A stretch of 64,000 nucleotides of DNA, taken from positions 186,001-250,000 of the forward strand of contig OY282447.1 of the NCBI GenBank assembly GCA_958296165.1. The letters are read 5' to 3'. This document shows, in pieces, positions 28,649 to 37,427 of this stretch. The notes under the pieces are model-generated. The model ran no database searches, had not been told where the DNA came from, and was given only the letters and a program-made list of their open reading frames with translations. The position numbers were made by a program, and so were the translations under genes. Position 1 is the first letter of the stretch, and each line of letters starts with the position of its first letter. The DNA is from an uncultured Pseudomonadales bacterium (GTDB taxonomy: Bacteria > Pseudomonadota > Gammaproteobacteria > Pseudomonadales > Azotimanducaceae).

Positions 28649-29737
28649 ATGCTGAAACACTTCCTAGTGCCCGAGGCGGATCAAGTTCTCATCGCCGAGG
28701 CCACTGCCCGCAGCGGCACGCAGGCGCTATTCGAGAAGATGGGGATGCCGGAGGAGGATGCCGCGCTCTGCGCCGACGTGTTGATCACCAGCGACCTGCG
28801 CGGCTGCGAAAGCCACGGCATCTCCAACATGGTGCGCCGCTACCTAGAGATGTATCCCGCCGGCATTCTCAATGCCACGCCGAACGTAAAGACCATCCGC
28901 GAATCGGCCGTGAGCGCCACGCTCGATGCGGATCGCGGCATAGGCTTGCAAGTAGGGCCGCGAGCCATGCAGATCGCCATGGACAAGGCGGAGGAATACG
29001 GCATGGGCGCGGTGGGCGTGCAGAATTGCGGCCATGTCGGAATGCTCGCCTACTACCCGCTGATGGCCATCGAGCGCGACATGATCGGCGTCTGCATGGT
29101 GTCCGCCGGCGGCGGCATCATGGTGCCCACGTTCGGCTCGGAAGCCGTCTTCGGCACGCACCCCATCGCCTGGGCTGCGCCGGCCGGGCAGCTGCCGCCG
29201 TTTGTATTCGATGTGGCAACAACACAGGTGGCGGCCAACAAGCTGGGGCTCACGCGCCGCATCGGCTCGAAACTGGAGCCGGGCTGGATCTGCGATTTGG
29301 ACGGCGCACCCATCATGGCGGCGGTGGATTCGCCGGAGTACGGCAAGTTCCACATGCTGCCGTTCGGCGGCACACGCGAGAACGGAAGCCACAAGGGCTA
29401 CGGCTTTGCGGCGGTGGCGGACATCATGTCCGGGATGCTGTCCGGCAACGGCCCCGGCTTTCTGGCCGGCGGCGCCAAGACCTCGCAGTTCGTGATGGCG
29501 TTCAAGATCGACGCCTTCACCGATCTGACCCAATTCAAGGACGACATGGACGCGCTGCTTAGGAAGCTCACCGACATGAAGCCGGCGCCGGGCCACGAGC
29601 GCGTCTACTACGCCGGGCTCATCGAGCACGAGGAAGCCGAACGGCGTCGGGCGCACGGCATCCCCTACCACCGCGAGGTGGTGGACTGGTTCAACGGCGC
29701 GGCGGCGCAGCTCGCGCTCAACCTGCGCTGGCCTTGA
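28649..29737 (+). CDS. Ldh_2/YlbC-family malate/L-lactate/ureidoglycolate dehydrogenase
   Basis: 362 aa from ATG 28649 (an in-frame TTG precedes it). The family pattern is clear: SDLRGCESHGISNMVRRYLE holds the catalytic His, followed by GAVGVQNCGHVGML, FDVATTQVAANKLGL and SHKGYGFAAVADIMSG. The family uses NAD(P)H to reduce 2-oxo acids or oxidise ureidoglycolate; the substrate cannot be picked. It lies upstream of a BCCT transporter, 25 bp away, so a shared transcript is likely. Confidence 0.88.
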   Translation: MLKHFLVPEADQVLIAEATARSGTQALFEKMGMPEEDAALCADVLITSDLRGCESHGISNMVRRYLEMYPAGILNATPNVKTIRESAVSATLDADRGIGLQVGPRAMQIAMDKAEEYGMGAVGVQNCGHVGMLAYYPLMAIERDMIGVCMVSAGGGIMVPTFGSEAVFGTHPIAWAAPAGQLPPFVFDVATTQVAANKLGLTRRIGSKLEPGWICDLDGAPIMAAVDSPEYGKFHMLPFGGTRENGSHKGYGFAAVADIMSGMLSGNGPGFLAGGAKTSQFVMAFKIDAFTDLTQFKDDMDALLRKLTDMKPAPGHERVYYAGLIEHEEAERRRAHGIPYHREVVDWFNGAAAQLALNLRWP

Positions 29738-29762
29738 TGCCGTTTCGCGCCCCGCACCGAAC

Positions 29763-31376
29763 GTGACTTCCAAGCGCCGCAAACGCCTGGTGGTGGCCCG
29801 CTCCGGCTTGTGGGCTGGCCTGCATCCAGGCATGGCGCTTGCCTCGAAGGGCATGGTGCTGGCGTTCGTGGTGTTTACCGTCCTCAACGTCGACGGGGCC
29901 AACGCCGTCTATTCGGCGGTGCGGCGCTGGATCGAGGCCACCTTGAGCTGGTACTACATCCTGGCCATCTGCATCACGTTGTTCGCCTGCATCTACATCA
30001 TGGCGAGCCGGCACGGCAAGGTGCGGCTGGGCGACGACGACGCCCGGCCGGAGTTCAGCACCTTCTCGTGGCTGGCGATGCTGTTCTCGGCCGGCCTCGG
30101 CATCGGCCTGTTGTTCTATTCCATCTACGAGCCGCTGTTCTACTTCGACACCGGGCAGACCGCCGGCCATCCGAACAATCCCCATGCCGACCACGCCGGC
30201 GCGACTGCACTAGACGAGCGCCGGGCAGCGCACGCCATGCGCGTCACCTACTTCCACTGGGGCTTCCACGCCTGGGCGGTCTATGTCGTGGTCGGGCTGT
30301 GTCTCGCCTACTTCGGCTATCGCAAGAAGCTGCCCCTAACGCTGCGCTCGGCGCTGTATCCGCTCATAGGCGATCGCATCTACGGCCCGGTCGGCCACGC
30401 TGTGGATCTGCTCGCCGTGTTCGGCGCCGTGTTCGGCATCGCCACGTCGCTCGGCTTGGGCGCAACGCAAATGGCGACCGGCCTGAACGTCTTGTTCGGC
30501 ATCGATGCGGGGCTTCTCACGCAGATACTGCTGATTGGGGCGATTACGTTGGTGGCTACGCTGTCCGCCGTGTCGGGCGTGGGCCGTGGCATTCGCATCA
30601 TCTCCGAGTGGAACATCTACATGAGCCTGGTGCTGCTGGGCTATCTGCTTTTCTTCGGCCCGTTCGAGTGGCTGATGGGCTTCTTCGTGACCACCGTTGG
30701 CGAATATCTGTGGAATCTGGTGCCGATGGGCTTCTGGACCGCAGCGAACGCCGGCAACGCCGACTGGCAAGGCAATTGGACCGTTTTCTATTGGAGCTGG
30801 TGGATCGCCTGGGCGCCGTTCGTTGGCATGTTCATCGCCCGCATCTCGCGCGGGCGGACGATTCGCGAGTTCACGGTTGGCGCGATGCTGGTGCCTACGG
30901 CGATGGGCATGATCTGGATATGCATCTTCGGCGGCAGTGCGCTGCACATGGAGCTGTACGCCGAAGGCGGCGTCGGCACCGCCGGCATTCTGGACATCGT
31001 GCGCGACGGCCAACCCCAGGCGGCGCTCTATCAAACCATCGAAGCGACCAGCGAGATCCGCTGGCTGACGTGGGGGATAGCCGCGCTGGCCACGTTCCTG
31101 CTCGCCACTTGGTTCATCACGTCGTCAGACTCCTGCACGCTGGTGGTGGCCACCATGTTGAGCCTAGGCGACGACCAGCCGCCGCAGCGCTTCCGCATCG
31201 TCTGGGGCACGGCCGAAGGCACCGTTGCGGCGGTGCTGTTGTTGGCTGGGGGCTTGCAGGCGCTGCAAGCCGCCTCCATCGCCGCGGCTCTGCCGGTGAG
31301 CGTGATCCTGCTGGCCATGACCTTCGGGGTGATCAAGTCCTTGGCGGAGGACTCCTCGTCAGTTAAAAAGTCATAA
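29763..31376 (+). CDS. BCCT-family betaine/carnitine/choline transporter
   Basis: 537 aa from a GTG; about 12 membrane segments. Diagnostic segments are TFSWLAMLFSAGLGIGLLFY, the TYFHWGFHAWAVY region and FYWSWWIAWAPFVGMFIARI with ISRGRTIREF. It carries quaternary amines driven by sodium or proton gradients, often for osmoprotection. The last residues (EDSSSVKKS) run into an AT-rich sequence that starts the mobile zone, so the natural C-terminus may have been replaced. Confidence 0.93.
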   Translation: MTSKRRKRLVVARSGLWAGLHPGMALASKGMVLAFVVFTVLNVDGANAVYSAVRRWIEATLSWYYILAICITLFACIYIMASRHGKVRLGDDDARPEFSTFSWLAMLFSAGLGIGLLFYSIYEPLFYFDTGQTAGHPNNPHADHAGATALDERRAAHAMRVTYFHWGFHAWAVYVVVGLCLAYFGYRKKLPLTLRSALYPLIGDRIYGPVGHAVDLLAVFGAVFGIATSLGLGATQMATGLNVLFGIDAGLLTQILLIGAITLVATLSAVSGVGRGIRIISEWNIYMSLVLLGYLLFFGPFEWLMGFFVTTVGEYLWNLVPMGFWTAANAGNADWQGNWTVFYWSWWIAWAPFVGMFIARISRGRTIREFTVGAMLVPTAMGMIWICIFGGSALHMELYAEGGVGTAGILDIVRDGQPQAALYQTIEATSEIRWLTWGIAALATFLLATWFITSSDSCTLVVATMLSLGDDQPPQRFRIVWGTAEGTVAAVLLLAGGLQALQAASIAAALPVSVILLAMTFGVIKSLAEDSSSVKKS

Positions 31377-31719
31377 ATATATGATTTTTAAAGAATCATT
31401 GACTGGCTGGCGTTCGTGGTTATGCCTCTGGATATGCCGCGCCAGCGCCTTACGTCGAACGCGGGATTTTCCACTAGGCGAAACCGCCAATCGCTGGTTC
31501 GCACAGTTCCGAGGCGTCCGCGCCAGTTCGCGAGTACGCCGACGGCCGGTCTAGGCCGCGGTCGTGGCGTCAAGCGACATCAGAAAGCTGACCCCCTTTG
31601 CCTTTGGCGCGACTTCGCCGGCGCATCGCTGCGCAAGGGCGGCGGTTGCGAACATCCAAAGCGATCTGGCAGGTGGTCTAACCGCCGAACCCTCCTGAGT
31701 GAACGCTTCCAGCGTCGCG
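31377..31719. other. intergenic stretch at the left edge of the mobile zone
   Basis: 343 bp with no gene. It starts with about 25 AT-rich bases (ATATATGATTTTTAAAGAATC) right after the BCCT stop, unlike the surrounding GC-rich DNA. GTCATAAATATATGAT at 31367-31382 is nearly palindromic. These could mark an integration junction; no matching repeat at the far side was found by eye. Confidence 0.3.
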
Positions 31720-32240
31720 TCAACCCTTTGTTGCTAGACGGAATCCGATTCGCCTCTGCCTGAGTAGACGTTCGCGTGCAGCTTTGAGCCTGGCTTCACT
31801 GGACCCTGTCGCGCTTGGCGGCCCTTCGTTCGGCTTCCGCCTCGTTGACTGCTTCGCCGTCGCCGCACCAATCATCTTTCTTGTGTCCCGCCCCTTCTGT
31901 ATTTCCACGAGAATCACGATTCCTATTACCAATACCCCAATAAAGGCCCAAAGACCACTTGGCCGTCCTCCACTTTCCGCCCCCATGTTCGTATGTTCCG
32001 CGTCCGCCCTCCCATCCGACGTCCGGGCATCTATATCGTCGTTGTCGTCCTCGCTCTGGCGCCGCTCGAAATCTCGAACGGTCTTGTCGTCCTCGCCCTT
32101 CCTATCCGAAAGGACTCCGTAGGCTTCTCTGATCTCCTTGAACTTGATCTCAGCGCTGGCATGAAATCCTCTTCAGGCGGTGTAGGCTCCCATGTTGTTG
32201 GAGGGCCGTCGGTGTTCTCCAAAGTGTGGTCCCCACACAC
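31720..32240 (-). pseudogene. remnant of a J-domain membrane protein
   Basis: The frame from 32160 to 31720 reads AEIKFKEIREAYGVLSDRKG, the last helices of a DnaJ J-domain, then a charged linker and one membrane segment (GLWAFIGVLVIGIVILVEI), ending RIGFRLATKG. Upstream in that frame is a stop at 32173-32175. The neighbouring frame gives TPPEEDF just before, so a one-base frameshift probably splits the J-domain; its first half, with the HPD motif, is absent. The in-frame ATG at 31986 could still yield an 88-aa single-pass membrane protein. Confidence 0.5.
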
Positions 32241-32253
32241 GGAATTTCTGACA
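32237..32253 (-). repeat. solitary IS256-type terminal inverted repeat
   Basis: ACACGGAATTTCTGACA here is identical to the sequence at 38820-38836, which lies at the outer end of an IS256-family transposase remnant. Both face the same way. No transposase lies beside this copy, so it is a solo end left by an element that was deleted or moved. Confidence 0.5.
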
Positions 32254-32280
32254 CTCCCCAGGCCACGGCACGGAGCGTTC

Positions 32281-33471
32281 TCAGCGCCTTGGGCCGCGCG
32301 GCTCCGGCTCCTTCGCGCCGCGCCCCTGCGCCGCGCGCGTCCCAGGGGCGTCCCACTGGCGGAGCGCCTCTAGGGCGTCCTCGTCCCCCTCCATGGCGAC
32401 GCGCATGGCGTCCCGGCGCCGAGCGAATTCCGCGCGGTTCGACGTGGCCATCGCTTTGTTCGCCGCACGAAGGGCGAGCCGCAGGCGGCTCGCCCGCTCG
32501 GAGAGCGCCTTGGCCTTCGCTTCGAGACGGCGGCGGGCCTCGTCCTGTTCCGCCTCGATCCTGGCCTGCCGCGCCTTGGTCCCGGCCTGTTCCTCGCGCT
32601 CTGCGAGCAGCGTCCTGGCGGCTTCCTCGGCTTCCGCCATCCGATCGTCCGCTTCGTTCCTGCGCCGTTCGGCCTCCCGCCGGCGCGCCGCGAAGTCGTG
32701 GCTGGCTTCGCGGCGGTCCGCTGCCTCCTCGCGCCGCGCCACCGCGTTCTCGCGCTCGGCGAGCTCCATGCGCTCCCGCACCCGCAGGCGCTGCCGCTCC
32801 TTTTCCTGGGCGTCGTTTCTTTCGGCGTCCGTGAGCGCCCTGTGCCGCCGCTGCGAGCCGCGTTCGCCTCGTTCGAGGCCGTAGGGTTCTCCGACGTGCG
32901 CCCAGACGTCGTCCTGGAGGCGCGACGCGGCGGACCGGACCGCGGACTTGGACATGCGGCTTCGGTGCCGGCCGGTGATGCGTCCGTCGACGTCGTGCCT
33001 GACGGCGGTCATCCCCCACCGGGGCCGTCCGTCGCGCGCGGCGCGGGGCATGACGAGCACGTGGCAGTGCCAGCGCGTCTCGTCCATGTGAAGCGCCGCC
33101 TCGACCACGGGGCTGTGGGACATGCGCTTGCGCACCCAGGCCATGCAGGCGCGGCCCCACTCCCTCGCCCGGTCGGGCGGCCACCCCGCGTCGGTGCGCT
33201 CCGCTCCCGCGAAGAGCAGTTCGGCGTAGGGCTGGGGCGGCCTGCCGCGCTGGCGTCCCAGGTCCCGCTTCCGTTCGCGCTGGAGTGCCGCCAGCGTCGC
33301 CGCGCCCATCGGCTTCGCCAGCGGCTCGCACTTGAGCGTCCTGCCGTGCCGATCCCGCATCTCCGGCGCCCGGCTCGTGACGGGATTGCGCGCGCTGCCG
33401 TCGATGTGCGCGCGCAGCGGCGCGATCTGCTCGCCGCGGGCGGCGTGGCGATGCACGAGGTACGTCGGCAT
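32281..33471 (-). CDS. Pre/Mob (MobV-like) relaxase
   Basis: 396 aa. ALHMDETRWHCHVLVMP fits the HxDE...HxH metal and catalytic motif of the plasmid recombination/mobilisation (Pre/Mob) family; RNPVTSRAPEMRDR lies in the N-terminal region. The C-terminal half (from about residue 235) is a long charged coiled coil rich in Arg, Glu and Ala. Such enzymes nick oriT to start mobilisation of plasmids or integrated mobilisable elements. The AlpA-like gene ends 13 bp upstream on the same strand. A second, longer frame on the same strand (32150-33331) is a shadow. Confidence 0.7.
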   Translation of the reverse strand: MPTYLVHRHAARGEQIAPLRAHIDGSARNPVTSRAPEMRDRHGRTLKCEPLAKPMGAATLAALQRERKRDLGRQRGRPPQPYAELLFAGAERTDAGWPPDRAREWGRACMAWVRKRMSHSPVVEAALHMDETRWHCHVLVMPRAARDGRPRWGMTAVRHDVDGRITGRHRSRMSKSAVRSAASRLQDDVWAHVGEPYGLERGERGSQRRHRALTDAERNDAQEKERQRLRVRERMELAERENAVARREEAADRREASHDFAARRREAERRRNEADDRMAEAEEAARTLLAEREEQAGTKARQARIEAEQDEARRRLEAKAKALSERASRLRLALRAANKAMATSNRAEFARRRDAMRVAMEGDEDALEALRQWDAPGTRAAQGRGAKEPEPRGPRR

Positions 33472-33484
33472 GGCCCGACTCGCA

Positions 33485-33775
33485 CTAGCGGCGGCGAAGG
33501 CGGCTCATCGAGCCGTTCCCGCCTTCCTTCGCGATCATGTCGGCGACTTGGACGCCCGGCGCTTCCTGCTCGTCCATCGTCCGGGCGGCGGCGCGCCCGT
33601 CCACGTCGGCCATCCACGCCTCGACTTCCGCCTCGCGCCAGCGCGCGGAGCTCGTGCCGGGGATCTTGAACGGCTTCGGAAACCTGCACTCTTTGGCGAG
33701 CTTGTAGATGGTTGATTTTCCGAGTCCCGTCGCGGCGGTCACGTCGGCGAGACGAATCCATCTTTCGACGGTCAT
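33485..33775 (-). CDS. AlpA-family DNA-binding regulator
   Basis: 96 aa. The winged-helix/HTH of the AlpA/excisionase group is clear: WIRLADVTAATGLGKSTIYKL, then FPKPFKIPGTSSARWREAEV and EAWMADVD. AlpA proteins activate or control excision of integrated elements. Located directly upstream of the relaxase, it probably controls this mobilisable element. No integrase was found nearby. Confidence 0.85.
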   Translation of the reverse strand: MTVERWIRLADVTAATGLGKSTIYKLAKECRFPKPFKIPGTSSARWREAEVEAWMADVDGRAAARTMDEQEAPGVQVADMIAKEGGNGSMSRLRRR

Positions 33776-34154
33776 GCGACTTGCCGCGCCGCAGAGCGGT
33801 CCGCCGCGGCCTTCGGTCGGAGGGCTGGGTCTTTTCGCATTTCGGTCACCTCGAAAGAGTCACGCCGCGGCGCCCGCCAGACCAGCGCCCGCGCCACGCC
33901 TTAGTGAATTTAGCGCCGGTCCGCCGAATTAAAAGCGGAGTACGTCTCGGCAGGCGCGGGAGGGCCCCTGCCGCAAGCGCCATGCCCATGGCAGACGACG
34001 GCCGCCGAAAACGTGCCGGAGCTGCACGAACGAAATGGAATCCACCGACCGGCCGCAGGGGCCGACTCGCCCGTCCGCGGCATCGCGCGAGGCGTGGACG
34101 GCCTCGGAGACGCTCTGTTTCGGCTGCGAAGGCCGCCAATCGCAAGCCGAGGGC
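33776..34154. other. stretch without a recognisable gene upstream of alpA
   Basis: About 380 bp. It should hold the leftward promoter of the alpA-mob pair. Its open frames are GC-driven shadows with no family signal. The AATTAAAAG at about 33928 marks a local drop in GC that may be a junction. Confidence 0.3.
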
Positions 34155-34250
34155 AAAACGTGCATTGCGCCCGCCGCCGTCGTCATCGGCGCGGTCGGTC
34201 TCAAGCACGAATCCTCGGTGTGGTGGGGCGCGGTGCTGCGCGGGAACGCT
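34155..34250 (+). pseudogene. fragment of a gamma-carbonic anhydrase family gene
   Basis: One frame reads CIAPAAVVIGAVGLKHESSV followed by WWGAVLRGN, the left-handed beta-helix pattern of YrdA/PaaY/gamma-CA proteins (usually ...ATVIGDV.LG..SSVWWGAVLRGD). Only about 30 codons remain; both flanks lose the family at once. This is a gene scrap from elsewhere in a chromosome, not a functional gene. Confidence 0.55.
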
Positions 34251-34265
34251 TCCGGGCTCGGCGCT

Positions 34266-34390
34266 GGAAGTCGTTCTGCAAGCGCTTCGAGCAGGAAGCC
34301 GACTACATCGGCATCTACATGCTCGCTCGCGCTGGCATGGACACCGGCGCGGTTTCGTCGCCTTGGCGAAGAACGGGGGCTGCCCGCAAA
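34266..34390 (+). pseudogene. fragment of an M48-family metallopeptidase gene
   Basis: A different frame from the preceding fragment reads FEQEADYIGIYMLARAGMD, then SSPWRRTG. This matches the region after the HExxH site in M48 peptidases (EQEAD.IG.Y.MARAG.D), where the Glu is the third zinc ligand. The HExxH part is absent. Sequence without any recognised gene runs on to 34585. Confidence 0.5.
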
Positions 34391-34585
34391 GCCAGCATCA
34401 GACGGGGCGAGCGGGGGCGATTCGCTGCCGCGGACTTGAGCGGCGGCAGTCCGATGGCCCTGCGTTGGAGCGCGAACGGCGCGTGCCGTCCGCTCGGCCA
34501 ATATGACGGGACGGTCGGCGCGGCGCGGCGGGGCGAACCCAGGGCGCCGTTTGTCTGCGAAGGGCCGAAGGCTTAGAGTCCGCTG

Positions 34586-36250
34586 ATGACCCAAACGTCC
34601 GCGCATGCCAATGGGCTGTCCGAAGATGGCCGCCGAACGGCCGTTTGGCCGACGCCAGCGCGTTCGGAATCGCCGATCGACTACGCAGACCGCGTCGGCG
34701 CTTGGTACGTGTCCAGGCGATCCGCGCGCAGCCGCAAGGAGCATGGCCTCTATCTCACGCCCGTGGCGGTGGCGGCGCACATGGCGCAGCGGATCGAAAT
34801 CGAAGGGCCGCGACTTCGTGTTCTCGATCCCGCGGCGGGTGCTGGCGTCTTGTGCTGCGCCGTCGTGGAGGCGCTGGCGAGCCGTGCAGCGAAGCCCTGT
34901 CCGGTTCCGCTGCATGTCGAAATAGTGGCCTACGAGGTGGACCGCGGCCTGCTTGCGCCGCTGCGAGCCGTTTTCGCCCACCTCTCCGGCTGGGCTCGCG
35001 CTCGCGGCGTGATCGTTGCCGCCCAGGCCGCGGGCGGCGACTTCATCGCCGCCCGCGCGGCCGAACTGCGGGCGAACGGCGAGCTGTTCGCCGGGGAGCC
35101 ATCCGCGGCGGCGTTCGATGTGGTCATCGCCAATCCGCCCTACTTCAAGATCGCCAAAACCGACCCGCGCGCTCTCGCGCTCCGCGCGGTCGTGCATGGC
35201 CAGCCGAACATCTACGCGTTGTTCATGGCCCTAGGCGCCGCCCTGCTTCGCCAAGGAGGCCGGTTCGTCTTCATCACGCCGCGCAGCTTCGCCTCCGGCC
35301 CCTACTTCCGCAAGTTCCGAGGCGTGTTCTTCGGCATGATCCAGCCCACCGAAGTGCATGTCTTTCGCTCCAGGCGCGATGCTTTTCGCCGCGACGACGT
35401 CCTGCAGGAGAACATGGTCCTCTTCGGAGTGCGCCGAGACAGCTGGCAGCAAGCGGCGCACGCCGCGCGGCTTCTGGTGACATCGAGCAACGGGCAGGAC
35501 GATGTGGGGCGGCGCGAGGAATGCGCGGTTCGGATGGGCGTGGCCATAGACCTGCAATCCGTCGACAAGGTGCTGCGCCTGCCCACGTGCGAAGATGACG
35601 AAGCCGTGGTGAGAATGGTGGACGCGTGGCCGAACGACTTGGCGGCATTGGGGATGAACATCTCCACTGGCCCGGTCGTGCCGTTTCGTGCCGCCAAGCA
35701 CATCGCCAGCGCCGGCAGCGTGCCGGACATGCACGTGCCGCTGCTGTGGATGAACCACGTGCGCCCTCTGCGCGCGACTTGGCCTTTGGCGAGGCACAAG
35801 CCGGAGTACATCGAACGCGACCACACGGGCGCGCTTCTGGTGCCTAGCAGGAACTACGTGCTGCTGCGCCGCTTCAGCGCAAAGGAGGAACCGCGCCGAC
35901 TCGTCGCCGCGCCCTACCTGGCGGCGACGCTGCCGACGCCGATGGTTGGTTTCGAGAACCACTTGAACTACGTCCACCGCCCAGGCGGCGAACTCACGGA
36001 AGACGAGGCCTGGGGCCTGGCGACCCTCTACAGCAGCCGCCTGCTGGACACCTACTTCCGAACCGTCAACGGCAACACGCAGGTGAGCGCGACGGAGCTG
36101 CGCGCCATGCCTCTGCCGGCGCACGAGACGATCATCGCCTTGGGCCGCCGGATCAGGCGAACGCCGGACATGGTCGACGCCGTGGACGACCACGTCTTGC
36201 GTCTGCTTGCGCCAGGCTGGATTGGAGGGAGCGCCCTTGGCGTCGGTTGA
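34586..36250 (+). CDS. type II N6-adenine DNA methyltransferase (BsuBI/PstI-type system)
   Basis: 554 aa. Motif I is LRVLDPAAGAGVLCCAVVEA and the catalytic motif IV is VIANPPYFKI, giving an N6-adenine methylase of the Eco57I/class gamma layout. The stop overlaps the start of a BsuBI/PstI-type restriction gene by 14 bases, so it is the protective methylase of that pair; the family recognises CTGCAG, but the site here is inferred. Parts of this gene are repeated in broken form three times within the next 3 kb. Confidence 0.9.
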   Translation: MTQTSAHANGLSEDGRRTAVWPTPARSESPIDYADRVGAWYVSRRSARSRKEHGLYLTPVAVAAHMAQRIEIEGPRLRVLDPAAGAGVLCCAVVEALASRAAKPCPVPLHVEIVAYEVDRGLLAPLRAVFAHLSGWARARGVIVAAQAAGGDFIAARAAELRANGELFAGEPSAAAFDVVIANPPYFKIAKTDPRALALRAVVHGQPNIYALFMALGAALLRQGGRFVFITPRSFASGPYFRKFRGVFFGMIQPTEVHVFRSRRDAFRRDDVLQENMVLFGVRRDSWQQAAHAARLLVTSSNGQDDVGRREECAVRMGVAIDLQSVDKVLRLPTCEDDEAVVRMVDAWPNDLAALGMNISTGPVVPFRAAKHIASAGSVPDMHVPLLWMNHVRPLRATWPLARHKPEYIERDHTGALLVPSRNYVLLRRFSAKEEPRRLVAAPYLAATLPTPMVGFENHLNYVHRPGGELTEDEAWGLATLYSSRLLDTYFRTVNGNTQVSATELRAMPLPAHETIIALGRRIRRTPDMVDAVDDHVLRLLAPGWIGGSALGVG

Positions 36251-37175
36251 GGAAGCGCAGCAGATTCTCGAGGCGCTTGGCCTGCCGACCGCGCAACGCA
36301 ACCGAATGTCGGCGCTCACGCTCCTGGCGCTTTGCGGGCTGACGCCCGAAACCCGTTGGTCCGCCGCAGCGCGACGGCGCTGTGGGGTCACCAAGGGCGT
36401 GATGGACCATGTCCGAACTCACTACGACGCGCATTACGCAGCGAACACCAGAGAGACTTTCCGGCGCCAAGTCCTTCATCAATTCGTGCAGGCGCGCGTG
36501 GCGGAGTACAACGCGTTCGATCCCGCGCTGCCGACGAACAGCCCGCGCGCGCACTACGCCATCTCCGAGGACGCGCTCGCCGCCGTGCAGCGCTTCGGCA
36601 CGGCAAGCTGGGAACACGCTGCGCGCCGCTTTCGGCGCGGCGGGGAGAAACAGCGGCAAGAGGGGCGCTCGAGAAACCCCCACATGGTTCCCGTGGCCAC
36701 TCCGGGCGGAGAACATCTTCAACTCTCTCCCGGCGAGCACAATGCCGTCCAGAAAGCCGTCGTGGAGCAATTTGCGCCGCGTTTCGCGCCGGACTCGCAT
36801 CTGCTCTATTTGGGCGATACCGCCCGGAAGGGCCTCTTCACGGACGATGCCCGCTTGGCGGCCCTAGGGATCGCCATCACCGAGCACGACAAGCTCCCGG
36901 ACGTCCTCATCTACGACGAGAACAGAAAATGGCTGTTTGTCGTTGAAGCGGTCACATCCCACGGCCCCATCTCGAACAAACGCATCGTCGAACTGGAGGC
37001 CGTCCTCTCGGAGTGCGCTGCAGGACGCATCTATGTGACGGCGTTTCCAGATCTTGCGGAGTTCCGCCGACACATGAAGAACATCGCCTGGGAGACGGAA
37101 GTGTGGCTCTGCGACAAGCCGGACCACATGATTCACTACAACGGCGATCGGTTTCTGGGGCCGCGGGCCGAGTAG
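36237..37175 (+). CDS. BsuBI/PstI-family type II restriction endonuclease
   Basis: 312 aa from a TTG at 36237 that has GGAGG 9 bases upstream; an earlier in-frame TTG (36207) lacks such a site. The C-terminal catalytic domain is unmistakable: LLYLGDTARKGLFTDD, LGIAITEHDKLPDVLIYD, then KWLFVVEAVTSHGPISNKR, where Asp, Glu and Lys lines match the PD-(D/E)XK core of BsuBI/PstI enzymes. It cuts DNA not methylated by the partner. Both genes are intact, so the system may be active. Confidence 0.9.
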   Translation: MASVEEAQQILEALGLPTAQRNRMSALTLLALCGLTPETRWSAAARRRCGVTKGVMDHVRTHYDAHYAANTRETFRRQVLHQFVQARVAEYNAFDPALPTNSPRAHYAISEDALAAVQRFGTASWEHAARRFRRGGEKQRQEGRSRNPHMVPVATPGGEHLQLSPGEHNAVQKAVVEQFAPRFAPDSHLLYLGDTARKGLFTDDARLAALGIAITEHDKLPDVLIYDENRKWLFVVEAVTSHGPISNKRIVELEAVLSECAAGRIYVTAFPDLAEFRRHMKNIAWETEVWLCDKPDHMIHYNGDRFLGPRAE

Positions 37176-37427
37176 CTGCGTTTGCAGGCTTCCGCGCGCG
37201 GGATTTCGGTCGAGGACCGGCTGGTCGCGGAGCAGCTGGCCCGCGGCGACTGGTACGCAGCCTTGGCGTGATCCAACGCTCCAGGCCGCTTGGCCGTCGC
37301 GTCTCCGGCCGCGGCTTGGCTCCGCCCCGCATCAACGCTCCGGCGACCTGCTCCTCGGCATGCGCGCGGGAGGGCCGGCTGCCGGCCGCCGTCGTCGAGC
37401 AGCGTCGGACGGTTGTCCCTTGATCGG
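37176..37427. other. short non-gene stretch after the restriction gene
   Basis: 252 bp. One frame from the restriction gene stop reads SVEDRLVAEQLARGDWYAALA before a stop, which looks like the tail of a lost gene; the family is not recognisable. The rest shows only shadow frames. Confidence 0.3.

Noticed and set aside
32150-33331. 393-codon minus-strand frame inside the relaxase region
   Set aside because: Extremely Arg/Ala/Gly-rich, overlapping the Pre/Mob relaxase frame that carries the HxDE...HxH motif.
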